Positions 1 to 11,998 are shown, counted from the stretch's first letter. The stretch: 64,000 nucleotides of DNA from Bradyrhizobium sp. Ghvi (GCF_900115265.1 NZ_FOVU01000002.1:372001-436000); one strand, 5' to 3'. Notes: generated by a model not told the origin, from the letters alone. Program-made: numbers and translations.

Positions 1-506
1 GAGAAAATGGTGAGCGCGAGCACGTTGAGCGTCAGCAACGCCATCTCTGCGGCGACGTCGACGGCAGCCGCCCGGCCCAGATTGCGCCACCGCTCCGTCA
101 AGCGGTCGACGGCTGTGAGCATCGCTCCCGTGAATGTCGTCACCGTGCGTCGCGCAAACAGAGGCGCGAGCATGCGCCGCTGCGCCTCCCAGCGCGCGTC
201 CTCGACGCTCAAGAGCCCGTCGGCGAGACCGTTCGCCAGGATGCGGCGCTGGATCGGGTCCTTGCGGTAGTTGCCGGCATTGTCGACCAGCACGCGCCTG
301 ATGGCCGCAGGATCGTGCACCAGAAGCGCGTCGGCAAACGGCAGCCTGACCCTGGCGATCGGTTCGCGGAAAAACTCCGCACTCCAGCATTCCAGGGGAT
401 TGCGCTTCAGGGTCGCCAACAGGCGAATCCAACGCAGCCGACTCTCCGGCGGAAGCGGGGCCGGCGGCCGATAGCTTTCGGAAATTTCTGGCTCAAAATC
501 GGGCAT
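1..506 (-). CDS. Cytochrome P450, N-terminal part (cut by window edge)
   Basis: The reverse strand reads open from an ATG at 506 to base 1, giving 168 residues that begin MPDFEPEISESYRPPAPLPP. The order of features is that of a P450 N-terminal half: a proline-rich leader, a beta-sheet segment around VRLPFADALLVHDPAAIRRV, the B-helix region DNAGNYRKDP, and the C-helix W-x(3)-R signature (ARWEAQRRMLAPLF) that contacts the heme propionate. The heme-cysteine motif would lie beyond the left edge and cannot be checked. P450s are heme monooxygenases that need separate redox partners; no substrate can be inferred. No partner gene is visible. The family call is firm from the C-helix region, and only the subfamily is open. 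Confidence 0.85.
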   Translation of the reverse strand, partial: MPDFEPEISESYRPPAPLPPESRLRWIRLLATLKRNPLECWSAEFFREPIARVRLPFADALLVHDPAAIRRVLVDNAGNYRKDPIQRRILANGLADGLLSVEDARWEAQRRMLAPLFARRTVTTFTGAMLTAVDRLTERWRNLGRAAAVDVAAEMALLTLNVLALTIF

Positions 507-659
507 GGGGCCGGCGACAGACACCCGGGAATATTATGCAATAAAGCCCAGACTCGGCTGGGGTTCCCGGCCGCTCCCATGACCGCCCGCCGCGGAGCGG
601 CTGAATCGATCGTTACGCCCTTGCCCATTCACAGGCGGCAGGGCTAAAGAGGCGCCGTG

Positions 660-736
660 GGGCGGTTAGCTCAGCTGGTTAGAGCATCTCGTTTACACCG
701 AGAGGGTCCGCGGTTCGAATCCGTGACCGCCCACCA
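660..736 (+). tRNA. tRNA-Val (anticodon TAC)
   Basis: A complete cloverleaf with a 7-bp acceptor stem (GGGCGGT at 660-666 with ACCGCCC at 726-732), a D arm, the anticodon loop TTTACAC giving TAC, a T arm containing GGTTCGAATCC, and an encoded CCA end at 734-736. It reads valine codons GUA and, by wobble, other GUN codons. Confidence 0.97.
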
Positions 737-866
737 GCCTTCGCCCGCTTCGCGGGCTACGGCTCGGCAAGCCAGCCTAGGTGCTCATTGGCGCGAAGCT
801 GGCGAAGACTGCCGCGCCGAAGCCGTTTGGCGAAGGCGGGCTTTTCGTGGCGAGCTTCGCGCGCCC

Positions 867-1271
867 TCAATCCCCTGGTCTTCCCGGCAGCAGCGGGACC
901 GTATCGATCCACACCGCGGCCGACTGACACCAAATCTGTCGGTTTGGCCGCAATTGGTCGCGCTGGCGGATCGAGCCCCAGCGGATACCCCAATCGTCAG
1001 CCTGGTCGCCCTCGCCGCTGGTGAACAGCGGGGAACCGCAATCGGCGCAGAAGTGCTGGAAACGCATCCGGCCGCTGTCGCCGCGCTTGCCGTAGACCTT
1101 GGGCACGCCTGCCGTCACGCGAACATCGGCTTTGGAGCAGATGGCCGTCACGCGGAACGGCGAGCCGGTCAAGCTCTGGCAATCGGTGCAGTGGCACACC
1201 GAGATCGCCTCGGGGTCGATCTCGGCCGCAAAAGCGATCTGTCCGCAATGGCACTGTCCGTCAACCTGCAT
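867..1271 (-). CDS. GFA (glutathione-dependent formaldehyde-activating) family zinc protein
   Basis: About 134 residues starting MQVDGQCHCGQIAFAAE. The GFA/CENP-V fold is recognised from its cysteine pattern: CHCG near the start, CHCTDCQSLTGSPFR at about 26-40, and the later HFCADCGSPLF. These cysteines bind two zinc ions. Family members include Gfa of Paracoccus, but many are of unknown substrate, so the function stays general. The start at 1271 has a purine-rich ribosome site (GGGAGCGG) just upstream. An in-frame start further up, near 1319, would run through the transcription terminator at 1289-1314 and is rejected. The gene lies behind lon on the same strand but is separated from it by that terminator, so it probably has its own promoter or depends on read-through. 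Confidence 0.85.
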   Translation of the reverse strand: MQVDGQCHCGQIAFAAEIDPEAISVCHCTDCQSLTGSPFRVTAICSKADVRVTAGVPKVYGKRGDSGRMRFQHFCADCGSPLFTSGEGDQADDWGIRWGSIRQRDQLRPNRQIWCQSAAVWIDTVPLLPGRPGD

Positions 1272-1288
1272 CGTCCGCTCCCAAAACA

Positions 1289-1314
1289 AAAACGGCGCCC
1301 GAAGGCGCCGTTTT
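1289..1314 (-). terminator. Rho-independent terminator after lon
   Basis: A perfect 11-bp stem, AAAACGGCGCC paired with GGCGCCGTTTT, with a 4-base loop. It has T-runs on both strands and so could act in both directions. It lies between the lon stop and the GFA-family gene. Confidence 0.85.
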
Positions 1315-1336
1315 ATCATCTTTTCGGATTGCGATC

Positions 1337-3760
<2,424 letters not shown>

Positions 3761-4013
3761 GGCCTTTTCCTTTTGCTTTGCCCCCTCGCACGCAGCCCGC
3801 ATCTGGTGCGCAACCGCCACAAGGTGCCGAGGTGATCCACAAGACCGGCCTACCATTCGCAGGTTGGACTGGGCTTGCCGGATCGGAACTGAGGCGAATC
3901 TTGAAGGGAATTCTCGCTCGCCGCCGACATTAGGTGGCTATCGACCCGGGGGGTGTCAAGTCATTGAAAAACGCGCGCCATCAGGCGCTTACGCAACGTG
4001 TAAGCGACGCAAC

Positions 4014-4044
4014 AGCGGCTGCGGAGAACGTGTCCGCAGCCGCT
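4014..4044 (-). terminator. Strong hairpin between clpX and lon
   Basis: A perfect 12-bp inverted repeat, AGCGGCTGCGGA with TCCGCAGCCGCT, around a 7-base loop, 40 bases downstream of the clpX stop. It has no clear T-run, so it is either a weak intrinsic terminator or an mRNA 3' stabiliser. The rest of the 323-base gap (3761-4083) must hold the lon promoter, which I could not pinpoint. Confidence 0.6.
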
Positions 4045-4083
4045 ACCGTGAAAGACGACAGGAAGCGTTCCAGCGCCCGGAAA

Positions 4084-5355
4084 TCAGGCGCTGGCGTTCT
4101 CGACAGCGCGATCGCTCCGATCGGCGTAGATGTAGAGCGGGCGGGCGGTGCCTTCCACGACTTCGCGGGAAATCACCACTTCTTCCACACCTTCCAGGCC
4201 CGGCAGGTCGAACATGGTCTCGAGCAGGATGGCCTCGAGGATCGAACGCAGCCCGCGCGCGCCGGTCTTGCGCTCGATCGCCTTTCGGGCGACCGCGCCA
4301 AGCGCCTCATCGGCGAAGGTCAGCTCGATGTTCTCCATCTCGAACAGCCGCTGGTACTGTTTCACCAGCGCGTTCTTCGGCTCGGTCAGGATCTTCTTCA
4401 GCGAAGTCTCGTCGAGATCCTCGAGCGTCGCGACGACGGGCAGACGGCCGACGAACTCGGGGATGAGGCCGTACTTCAGGAGATCCTCAGGCTCGACGTG
4501 ACGGAAGATCTCGCCGGTGCGGCGGTCTTCCGGCGCCATCACCTGGGCCGCGAAACCGATCGAGGTCGACCGACCGCGTGCCGAGATGATTTTCTCGAGG
4601 CCGGCGAACGCGCCGCCGCAGATGAACAGGATGTTGGTGGTGTCCACCTGCAGGAATTCCTGCTGCGGATGCTTGCGACCGCCCTGCGGCGGGACCGAAG
4701 CCACCGTGCCTTCCATGATCTTCAGCAGCGCCTGCTGCACGCCCTCACCCGACACGTCACGCGTGATCGAGGGATTGTCGGACTTGCGGCTGATCTTGTC
4801 GATTTCGTCGATGTAGACGATGCCGCGCTGGGCGCGCTCGACGTTGTAGTCGGCGGCCTGCAGCAGCTTCAGGATGATGTTCTCGACGTCCTCACCGACA
4901 TAGCCGGCTTCGGTCAGCGTGGTCGCATCAGCCATCGTAAACGGCACGTCCAGGATGCGGGCGAGCGTCTGCGCGAGCAGCGTCTTGCCCGAACCGGTTG
5001 GGCCGATCAGCAGAATGTTCGACTTCGCGAGCTCGACGTCGTTGTGCTTGGTCTGGTGGTTGAGGCGCTTGTAGTGGTTGTGCACCGCGACCGACAGGAC
5101 CTTCTTGGCATGGCTCTGGCCGATGACGTAATCGTCCAGGACCTTGCAGATTTCCTTCGGCGTCGGAATGCCGTCGCGCGACTTGACCAGCGAGGACTTG
5201 TTCTCCTCGCGGATGATGTCCATGCAGAGCTCGACGCATTCGTCGCAGATGAAGACCGTGGGACCCGCGATCAGTTTGCGAACTTCGTGCTGGCTCTTGC
5301 CGCAGAACGAGCAATATAGCGTGTTCTTGGAGTCGCTCGTGCCGACTTTACTCAT
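4084..5355 (-). CDS. clpX: ATP-dependent Clp protease ATP-binding subunit ClpX
   Basis: 423 residues, full length. ClpX is the hexameric AAA+ unfoldase that delivers substrates to the ClpP chamber. The N-terminal zinc-binding domain has four cysteines (C15-x2-C18 and C37-x2-C40) that form the dimeric adaptor/substrate site. The ATPase has Walker A GPTGSGKT at 118-125, the pore loop GYVG at 151-154, Walker B IVYIDEID near 179-186 and, later, sensor motifs and the C-terminal small domain. Start [15 protein letters not shown] matches the family. It lies downstream of clpP on the same strand with a 446-base gap, so it probably has its own promoter, as is usual in this group. Confidence 0.98.
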   Translation of the reverse strand: MSKVGTSDSKNTLYCSFCGKSQHEVRKLIAGPTVFICDECVELCMDIIREENKSSLVKSRDGIPTPKEICKVLDDYVIGQSHAKKVLSVAVHNHYKRLNHQTKHNDVELAKSNILLIGPTGSGKTLLAQTLARILDVPFTMADATTLTEAGYVGEDVENIILKLLQAADYNVERAQRGIVYIDEIDKISRKSDNPSITRDVSGEGVQQALLKIMEGTVASVPPQGGRKHPQQEFLQVDTTNILFICGGAFAGLEKIISARGRSTSIGFAAQVMAPEDRRTGEIFRHVEPEDLLKYGLIPEFVGRLPVVATLEDLDETSLKKILTEPKNALVKQYQRLFEMENIELTFADEALGAVARKAIERKTGARGLRSILEAILLETMFDLPGLEGVEEVVISREVVEGTARPLYIYADRSDRAVENASA

Positions 5356-5801
5356 TCATGTCTCCGTCCGCGGTTCGATCCCGTTCCGCTCGATCGCTCC
5401 ATTCCGACACGAAGGCCGGTATGCAGCTTAAGTAGAGCAAATTCCGTACCAAAAAAGACCCTACGCGTTACATCCCGTGCGAATCACGGTCACTCGATTC
5501 TCCGCGATCATAGCCCATCATTCGTAGCCAACCATGCTGTCACCCGACTATCAAGAATTCGCTAATCGGGGGGCCGCCGGCTACCCGTGACAATACCGTG
5601 ATTTCACGTCTTGGCACGGGCGAAGTGACCGAAATCGCCCCGGCGTTGCTGGATTGCCACGAAAAACAAGCACGAAAGCGGAACTTTCTGCCTGCCGTAG
5701 GGCGCAAATGGCTTTTTGCGCCGCTGCGAACGCGTTCTTAACGTGAACGCCGCGCTGACGATCCCGCATAATCCGGGGATCAATGTTGCAGTCCGGTAGT
5801 G
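5356..5801. other. clpX-clpP intergenic region, no gene seen
   Basis: 446 bases between the clpX start and the clpP stop. Short open frames exist, such as a 62-codon one on the minus strand at 5581-5769, but they have no ribosome site or family character. The AT-richer stretch at about 5430-5460 is where a clpX promoter would be expected. No hairpin terminator with a T-run was recognised after clpP. Confidence 0.6.
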
Positions 5802-6437
5802 CTACGGGGTCTTCGCCGGCGCGGCCTCTTCGGCGCGCTTGTCGATGACCTTGTCAACCAGGCCGAACTCCTTGGCGTCGTTGGCAGTCAGGAACTTGTC
5901 GCGTTCCAGCGCGTCCTCGATCGACTTGTAGGTCTGGCCGGTGTGCTTCACGTAGATCTCGTTGAGACGCTTCTTCAGGTTCAGGATTTCCTGCGCGTGC
6001 AGCATGATGTCTGTGGCCTGACCCTGGAAGCCGCCGGAAGGCTGGTGCACCATGATGCGTGCGTTCGGCAGCGAGAAACGCATGTCCTTCTCGCCTGCAG
6101 CGAGCAACAGCGAGCCCATCGAGGCAGCCTGGCCCGTGCACAGCGTCGAGACCGGCGGGCGGATGAACTGCATGGTGTCGTAGATCGCAAGGCCCGATGT
6201 CACCACGCCGCCCGGCGAGTTGATATACATCGAGATTTCCTTCTTCGGATTTTCCGCCTCGAGGAACAGCAGTTGCGCGACGATCAGCGTCGACATGCCG
6301 TCTTCGACCGGACCGGTCACGAAGATGATACGCTCCTTCAGCAGGCGCGAGAAAATGTCGTAGGCGCGCTCGCCACGGTTGGTCTGCTCGACCACCATGG
6401 GCACGAGGTTCATGTAGGTTTCAACCGGATCGCGCAT
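5802..6437 (-). CDS. clpP: ATP-dependent Clp protease proteolytic subunit ClpP
   Basis: 211 residues. ClpP is the serine protease whose two heptameric rings form the degradation chamber for ClpX and ClpA. The catalytic triad is visible as Ser106 in TGQAASMGS, His131 in IMVHQPSGG and Asp180 in LERDKF. The oxyanion/strand motif YINSPGG lies at 71-77 and the ring-contact helix [19 protein letters not shown] follows. The start [19 protein letters not shown] is typical for alphaproteobacterial ClpP1, where the short propeptide is almost absent. It sits between tig and clpX in the conserved order. Confidence 0.98.
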   Translation of the reverse strand: MRDPVETYMNLVPMVVEQTNRGERAYDIFSRLLKERIIFVTGPVEDGMSTLIVAQLLFLEAENPKKEISMYINSPGGVVTSGLAIYDTMQFIRPPVSTLCTGQAASMGSLLLAAGEKDMRFSLPNARIMVHQPSGGFQGQATDIMLHAQEILNLKKRLNEIYVKHTGQTYKSIEDALERDKFLTANDAKEFGLVDKVIDKRAEEAAPAKTP

Positions 6438-6670
6438 GAGTCACCTAGGGTTTTAGAGGCGGACATCGCCAGTCTTGGCTGCAGTTTCTTGGCTGCCAGT
6501 CGGACTGGATGTGCCGGAAGGCCGATGGACGTCCCGTGATGCAGGAAGTGGGTAGCGGTAGAACGCGTAGGTACCGACAGATATAGCCCAATTCGCGCCA
6601 GACAAGTGCGGAGCGAATTAACGCTTAATCGATCGGCCCTTTGGGGCACTTGAAGCTGATTCTCGCAAAC

Positions 6671-6702
6671 AGGCCCAGCCGGCCATCTGGCTAGCTGGGC
6701 CT
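6671..6702 (-). terminator. Stem-loop downstream of tig
   Basis: Inverted repeat AGGCCCAGC (6671-6679) and GCTGGGCCT (6694-6702), with a second short pairing inside the loop (GCCA/TGGC). It lies about 55 bases after the tig stop on the minus strand. There is no long T-run, so efficiency is uncertain. The surrounding 320-base gap (6438-6757) shows no gene. Confidence 0.5.
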
Positions 6703-6757
6703 GCTCGCTGATCATCCTTAATAGAAGGCTTTCTCAAGGAAGGATTGCTCAAAGCCT

Positions 6758-8116
6758 TCAGGCTTCAGTCTTTTCCTCGTCGTCCTTGTAGAGGTCCTCG
6801 CGCGAGACCTTCTTCTCGGTCACATTGGCGAGTTCGAGGATGAAATCGACCACCTTATCCTCGTAGATCGGCGCACGAAGCTGGGCCAGCGCCTGGGCAT
6901 TGTTGCGGTAATAGTCCCAGACTTCCTTCTCGCGGCCGGGCATCTGGCGCGCACGCTCGATCACCGCGCGGCCGACCTCGTCGTCGGTCACGGTGATCTT
7001 GTTCTTCTCGCCGATCTCGGAGAGCACGAGACCAAGACGCACGCGGCGGTCGGCGATCTTGCGGTACTCTTCCCTGGCCTTTTCCTCGGTGGTGTCCTCG
7101 TCGGCAAAGGTCTTGCCGGCGGAATCCATCTCGGCCTTGACCGAGTTCCACATCAGATTGAACTCCTCGTCGACCAGCGAGGGCGGCGCCTCGAAGCGAT
7201 GGGCTTCGTCGAGACGATCGAGCAGCGCGCGCTTGACGCGCTGGCGTGTCGCACCGGCGTACTCGGCCGCGAGCCGCTCGCGCGCGGCTTCCTTGAGCTT
7301 GTCCAGCGATTCCAGGCCGAGTGTCTTGGCGAACTCGTCGTCGATCGCGATGTCCTGCGGCGCCTCGATCAGCGTCGCGGTGGTCTCGAACTCGGCCGGC
7401 TGGCCGGCGAGCTTCTCGCTCATGTAGTTCTTGGGGAACGAGACCTTCAGCGTGCGCGTCTCGTTCGCGCCGATCCCGATGAGCTGCTCCTCGAAGCCCG
7501 GGATGAAGGTGTTGGAGCCGATCACGACCTGGATGCCCTCGCCGGTGCCGCCCTCGAAGGCTTCGCCGTTGATGGTACCCTTGAAGTTGATGGTGACGCG
7601 GTCAGCGGAGGCGGCCTTGGCGCCCTCACCCTTGGCGGCATAGGTCCGGTTGCTGTCGGCGATGCGCTTGATCGCCTCGTCGACGTCCGAATCGGACACC
7701 TCGGCGACAGGCTTCTCGACCTGGAAGGTCTTGAAGTCGGCGAGCGCGATGGCCGGTACCACTTCGATCGCGACCGTGTAGGTCAGGTCGGACTTGCCGT
7801 TCAGCAGCTCCTCGACCTCGGCCTTTTCGGTCGGCATGGTGATCTTCGGTTCGGTCGCGAGCTTGAAGCCGCGCTCGGAGAACAGCTGGGTATTGGTATC
7901 GCGGATGGTCTGGTCGATGGTCTCGGCCATCACGGAGCGGCCATAGACCTTCTTCAGGTGGGTGACGGGCACCTTGCCGGGACGGAAGCCATTGAGGCGC
8001 ACCTTGTCCTTGAGGTCGACGAGCTTGGCGCCGGCCTTTGCGTCGAGATCAGACGCGGGAACGTTGATCTTGAACTCGTGCTTCAAGCCTTCCGAGAGGG
8101 TTTCTGTGACCTGCAT
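6758..8116 (-). CDS. tig: Trigger factor, ribosome-bound chaperone
   Basis: 452 residues, the usual length. Trigger factor docks at the ribosomal exit tunnel and shields nascent chains. The N-terminal ribosome-binding domain carries the GFRPGKVP signature (residues about 44-51) that contacts protein L23. It is followed by an FKBP-type peptidyl-prolyl isomerase domain (about 155-245, with [13 protein letters not shown]) and the long helical C-terminal chaperone arms. The start at 8116 ([15 protein letters not shown]) is the family start; an in-frame TTG three codons upstream is not needed. First gene of the tig-clpP-clpX-lon block. Confidence 0.97.
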   Translation of the reverse strand: MQVTETLSEGLKHEFKINVPASDLDAKAGAKLVDLKDKVRLNGFRPGKVPVTHLKKVYGRSVMAETIDQTIRDTNTQLFSERGFKLATEPKITMPTEKAEVEELLNGKSDLTYTVAIEVVPAIALADFKTFQVEKPVAEVSDSDVDEAIKRIADSNRTYAAKGEGAKAASADRVTINFKGTINGEAFEGGTGEGIQVVIGSNTFIPGFEEQLIGIGANETRTLKVSFPKNYMSEKLAGQPAEFETTATLIEAPQDIAIDDEFAKTLGLESLDKLKEAARERLAAEYAGATRQRVKRALLDRLDEAHRFEAPPSLVDEEFNLMWNSVKAEMDSAGKTFADEDTTEEKAREEYRKIADRRVRLGLVLSEIGEKNKITVTDDEVGRAVIERARQMPGREKEVWDYYRNNAQALAQLRAPIYEDKVVDFILELANVTEKKVSREDLYKDDEEKTEA

Positions 8117-8301
8117 GGCGTCCAATCTTCTTTTCGTTCGGTCCCGGCACGCTATCCGCGTCGGGACGCTGTCATCAATCGGTCCGGCGCGCGAAGGCTA
8201 ACGCCCCTGCGCCGGTGGGTTCATCAGAGCCGCGCTCCAGACGGACAGACATCCGCGCTGAGCGTGGCCCTTCGGTAATCCGTGCAAACGCGATAAGCGC
8301 T

Positions 8302-8386
8302 TGGTGCGGGCGGAGGGACTCGAACCCCCACAACTTTCGTCACTGGAACCTAAATCCAGCGCGTCTACCAGTTCCGCCACGCCCGC
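8302..8386 (-). tRNA. tRNA-Leu (anticodon TAG)
   Basis: An 85-base class II tRNA with acceptor stem GCGGGCG/CGCCCGC, a long variable arm as expected for leucine tRNAs, the anticodon loop TTTAGGT giving TAG, a T arm with GGTTCGAGTCC, and an encoded CCA. It reads CUA and neighbouring CUN codons. Confidence 0.96.
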
Positions 8387-8540
8387 GTGAATTTGCATCA
8401 AGACCGGCCGCGATGCCGCGGGCGGCCGGGCTTATAGCATGTGCCCGACTGTTCGCAGCAAAAAAATGGCCTGATGGAGGCAGGCTTCAAGTAGGCATGA
8501 TGGCTGGACTTATCCAGCGCAGCGTGGTCCGGATCGGGCC

Positions 8541-9845
8541 ATGAAACCGCGGATCTTTGCCCCGTCTCGCCGTGACGTTTTGGCCGGCCTAACGGCCTCC
8601 GCCGCGGGCCTGCTTGGCGGTGGCCCAACTCCGGCCGTGACCACCCAGCTCGCCCTCCAGGCCCGGCCCGCGACCCTCGCTCTGAGGCCAGATCAGCCTC
8701 CTACACCAGTCTGGGAACTGGCCGCCGTAAGTCACCTCGGCAACGTTCATCTCAAGCGCTTTGACCGCTGCGAGGTGACCTTCCGGAACGCCCTGCCTGT
8801 GCCACTTGCGCCGGTCTGGTACGGCCTCAATGGCGCTGAGGTGGCCGATCCCTTGCGAGGGCGCGCGCCTGCCGCTCCGGATGCAACCGAAATATCAATC
8901 ATTTCAATACCAAACGCCGGGACCCTAGTAGCCGACTTCCGCCTCTTTGAGGACCGTCTGAAAGCGCCCGCGCGCCCACTGGCGATCATCGCCGCCGAGA
9001 TCAGGTCAGTCGCGGTCGATCGTGACGAGATTTTGCTAATCGAGGAATGGCGCGTCCGGCCGGATGGCACCGCGATTCCGCCGGGCCAAGATCCCAAAGA
9101 TGCGACCCCGCTCTACACGCTGAACGGCCGGACTTCATTCGAACTCTCAGCCGCGGCCGGCGAGCGGCTGCGGCTGCGCTTCATCAACGGGTCGCAACGC
9201 TCTGTTCTGGCGATCAAATTGGAAAGCCACGAGGTCCAGGTGATGGCGCTGGACGGCCAGCCCGCCGAGCCCTTCCCGGCGCGCAACGGCGCCCTGGTCC
9301 TGGCTCCCGGCGCTCGCGCCGACGCCTTTGTGGATGCGGCCACATCGGCTGCGTTGGTGCTGCATGATGGCAAGGAGGCACGTCCGATCGGGCGCCTCGC
9401 CGTCTCCGGCACGCTGGAGCGGCGCGCACCGCTGCCGCCGCCACAGCCACTCCCGTCGAATGATCTTCCTGAAAAGCTCGACCTGAAAGGCGCCTTGCGG
9501 TTCGATGTCGCGCTCGGCGCAACTGAAGCCGGTTGGACCCGGACGGCCAATTTCTCCACTGCCTCGGCGCCGGCGTTCCGGGCCAGGGCCGGCCGGACCG
9601 TCGTGCTGGCCGTCAGGAACCCCGCCCCTGCGACCACCGTCTTCCACCTGCACGGCCATTATTTCCGCCTGCTCGACCGGCTCGACGACGGCTGGAAGCC
9701 CTACTGGCTCGACACGCTCGCCATCGAACCCGGCCAGATCCAGCGCATTGCCTTCGCCGCGACCTCGCCCGGACGATGGCTGATCGAGTCGGTCGTAACC
9801 GATTGGGCCGCACCGCGGTTGGTGCGCTGGTACGGAGTGGAATGA
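8541..9845 (+). CDS. Multicopper-oxidase-fold protein lacking the copper ligands, Tat-exported
   Basis: 434 residues. The N-terminus carries a twin-arginine motif (SRRDVLAGL, residues 9-17) followed by a hydrophobic stretch, so periplasmic export by Tat is likely. The rest follows the three-cupredoxin layout: domain 1 (about 45-150), domain 2 (about 200-290) and domain 3 (about 325-434). Only the first copper motif of domain 3, HLHGH at 369-373, is intact. The expected HWHG in domain 1 is replaced by VWYG (92-95), and the final HCH region that should supply the type-1 Cys reads WLIESVVTDW (413-422). The sole cysteine is C77. By family knowledge this cannot form a blue-copper oxidase centre; such copper-less relatives (FtsP/SufI) have structural roles. 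That role is an analogy only. It is followed by a convergent GNAT gene two bases away. Confidence 0.75.
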   Translation: MKPRIFAPSRRDVLAGLTASAAGLLGGGPTPAVTTQLALQARPATLALRPDQPPTPVWELAAVSHLGNVHLKRFDRCEVTFRNALPVPLAPVWYGLNGAEVADPLRGRAPAAPDATEISIISIPNAGTLVADFRLFEDRLKAPARPLAIIAAEIRSVAVDRDEILLIEEWRVRPDGTAIPPGQDPKDATPLYTLNGRTSFELSAAAGERLRLRFINGSQRSVLAIKLESHEVQVMALDGQPAEPFPARNGALVLAPGARADAFVDAATSAALVLHDGKEARPIGRLAVSGTLERRAPLPPPQPLPSNDLPEKLDLKGALRFDVALGATEAGWTRTANFSTASAPAFRARAGRTVVLAVRNPAPATTVFHLHGHYFRLLDRLDDGWKPYWLDTLAIEPGQIQRIAFAATSPGRWLIESVVTDWAAPRLVRWYGVE

Positions 9846-9847
9846 AC

Positions 9848-10288
9848 TCAGCCGGCGCGGGCCCAAACGTAGCGCGCATCAGGCTCCTTCTCCTCGTTCC
9901 GCGCTCCGTCGTCCTGCTCGGCCAACGTGAACCCGCGCGCCTCGTAGAAGCGTCGCGCCGGCGCGTTGCGCTGGAAGGTCCAGAGCTCGAGCCGCTCGTT
10001 GGCGCCTTTGGCGAGATTGAGGAGTTGGGTGCCGATGCCGCGGCCATGTGCGTTTGGACGGACGTAGAGCTGCTCGATCCAACCGTCACGGAAGGCGATG
10101 ATCCCGCTCAGCTCAACGCCGTCAAAATGCCCCCAGACGTGACAGGTTGGAAAGACGCGCTCGCGGTAGAACCAGCGATCCTGGTGCGGCGTGTGCAGCC
10201 CGGCGAGCCACGGCATCGCGTGATCGAACGCGAGGCGATGGACCTGCGCCGCCGCGTCCATATCGGTGAGCGCGAGGGGCCTCAGCAT
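9848..10288 (-). CDS. GNAT family N-acetyltransferase
   Basis: 146 residues of the Gcn5-related acetyltransferase fold. The acetyl-CoA-binding motif A is clear: IEQLYVRPNAHGRGIGTQLL (about 72-91, R/Q-x-x-G-x-G core). It is followed by the motif B region with NAPARRFYEARGF, where the tyrosine is the usual general acid. The acceptor is unknown. The ATG overlaps the stop of the upstream NAD(P)H-hydrate enzyme by one base (TGATG), so the two are translationally coupled in one operon. Confidence 0.9.
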   Translation of the reverse strand: MLRPLALTDMDAAAQVHRLAFDHAMPWLAGLHTPHQDRWFYRERVFPTCHVWGHFDGVELSGIIAFRDGWIEQLYVRPNAHGRGIGTQLLNLAKGANERLELWTFQRNAPARRFYEARGFTLAEQDDGARNEEKEPDARYVWARAG

Positions 10289-11787
10289 CAGTACTCGATC
10301 CCGAGCGCATTATAGATCCGCCGGTGCACGGCCGGCAGCGTTTCGGTGAGATCCTCCGCGATCAGCCCCGGCCCTGCTTCGCTCGCGGCTTCGCCGTGCA
10401 TCCAGACGCCGACGCTGGCGGCTTCGAATGCCGGAACACCCTGCGCCAAGAGCCCGGCAATGATGCCGGCAAGCACATCGCCCGCGCCGGCGGTCGCCAG
10501 CCAGGGCGGCGCATTGGCGGCGATGGTGGCACGGCCGTCAGGCGCGGCGACGGTGGTATCCGGCCCCTTCAGCAGCACGACGGCGCCGGAGCGTTCGGCG
10601 GCGGCGCGCACGCGCTCCAGCTTCGAACGGCCCGGCGTCTTGTTGCTGAGGTCGGAGAACAGCCGCGGAAATTCGCCCTCATGCGGCGTCAGCACAACGG
10701 CATTATCTTGCGAGGACTTGATCGATTCAAACAGCCGCTCCGGCTTGGCGGCAAAGCTCGTCAGCGCATCAGCATCCAGCACCAGATGCCGTTGCGCAGT
10801 GAGAGCGGTGTGCACCATGTCACAGGTGCGTTCGCCGACGCCGGCGCCCGGACCGATCATGCAGGTGTTGTAGCGTTTGTCAGCAAGCAGTTCACCGAAC
10901 TCCACCGCGGTGTCAACGGGGCGAACCATCACGGCCGTCAGCGCGGCCGCGTTGATCGCGAGCGCATCGCGCGGGGTTGCGAGCGTCACGAGCCCGGCGC
11001 CGGCACGCAAGCTGCCGCGGGCGGCGAGCCGCGCAGCCCCGGTCGCGGCGGCATCGCCTGACACCGCCAGCACATGGCCGCGTGCATATTTGTGCCCGTC
11101 GATGCGCGGCACGGGGAAAGCGGCGCCCCAGTAATCCGGATCATTCTCGAAGATCTGCGGCGCGATCTCGTCGAGCACCTGTGCGTCGATGCCGATATCG
11201 GCCACGCGCACGCGGCCGCAATGCATTCGTCCGGGCAGCAGCAAATGCGCGGGCTTCTTGCGGAAGAAGGTGACGGTCTCGGCGGCATTCACCGCCACCC
11301 CCATCACGGCCGCGCTGGTGCCGTTGATGCCGCTCGGCAAATCGACGGCCAGCACCGGCGCACCGTTGGCATTGATCGCCTCGATCATCTCGCGGGCCTC
11401 GGCGTCGACGCTGCGGCTGAGACCCGCGCCGAACAGGGCATCGATGATCAGTGCAGGTTTTCCGATCGCCTGTGGATTGAACGGCAGCACCGGATGCTTC
11501 CAGCCGCGCGCGGCGGACGCGGCATCGCCATGGAGATGATCGCGCTCGCACATCAGGATCACCGAGACCTCGCGCCCTTGCGCGGCGAGCTCGGCGGCTG
11601 CGACAAAACCGTCACCGCCATTATTGCCGGGACCGGCGACGATCAGGATCGGCCCCTCCTCCGCCAACGCGTGGGCAGCTTCCGCGACCGCCTGGCCGGC
11701 GCTCAGCATCAGCTTGAAGCCGGGTGTGCCGGCTGTGATGCTGAGTTGATCAGCCCGCTGCATCTCGGCGGTGGTTAGAACTTCCAT
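10288..11787 (-). CDS. nnr: Bifunctional NAD(P)H-hydrate epimerase / ADP-dependent NAD(P)H-hydrate dehydratase
   Basis: 499 residues, the length of the fused YjeF enzyme. It repairs NAD(P)H damaged by hydration. The N-terminal epimerase interconverts the R and S hydrates and shows the Rossmann motif AGPGNNGGDGF at 51-61. The C-terminal ribokinase-like dehydratase uses ADP to restore NAD(P)H and ends with the catalytic loop AGAGDVLAGIIAGLL. The start at 11787 (MEVLTTAEMQRAD) fits the family; the longer in-frame extension upstream would cross the glnB promoter region and has no YjeF character. Operon with the following GNAT gene. Confidence 0.95.
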   Translation of the reverse strand: MEVLTTAEMQRADQLSITAGTPGFKLMLSAGQAVAEAAHALAEEGPILIVAGPGNNGGDGFVAAAELAAQGREVSVILMCERDHLHGDAASAARGWKHPVLPFNPQAIGKPALIIDALFGAGLSRSVDAEAREMIEAINANGAPVLAVDLPSGINGTSAAVMGVAVNAAETVTFFRKKPAHLLLPGRMHCGRVRVADIGIDAQVLDEIAPQIFENDPDYWGAAFPVPRIDGHKYARGHVLAVSGDAAATGAARLAARGSLRAGAGLVTLATPRDALAINAAALTAVMVRPVDTAVEFGELLADKRYNTCMIGPGAGVGERTCDMVHTALTAQRHLVLDADALTSFAAKPERLFESIKSSQDNAVVLTPHEGEFPRLFSDLSNKTPGRSKLERVRAAAERSGAVVLLKGPDTTVAAPDGRATIAANAPPWLATAGAGDVLAGIIAGLLAQGVPAFEAASVGVWMHGEAASEAGPGLIAEDLTETLPAVHRRIYNALGIEY

Positions 11788-11982
11788 GCCACTTCCCTGG
11801 TCCAAACGCCTTTTCAACAGGCACGTTTCGTGCCGATCCAAGCCTCCGGAACAACTGTTTGCACAGATATTGAACCGTTTGCCTATTTCGTAGTCTGCGG
11901 TATTTTGAGCCGACCGGCTCAACCTATCAGAGATGCTCGTTAAAAGGCTGATAACGCTCCGATAATCAGGGCATTTGCAACT

Positions 11983-11998
11983 TGGCATAGACCCTGCT
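11983..11998 (+). promoter_or_regulatory. Sigma-54 (RpoN) promoter for glnB-glnA
   Basis: TGGCATAGACCCTGCT has GG at 11984-11985 and GC at 11996-11997, exactly ten bases apart, as in the -24/-12 consensus TGGCAC-N5-TTGC. It lies 171 bases before the glnB start. RpoN control of glnB by NtrC is known in Bradyrhizobium. A matching NtrC site was not firmly located. The 381-base gap 11788-12168 holds this site and presumably the nnr promoter, with no gene. Confidence 0.75.

Noticed and set aside
3934..5319. 461-codon frame on the plus strand opposite clpX
   Set aside because: Mirror frame of clpX; no ribosome site and no recognisable domain.
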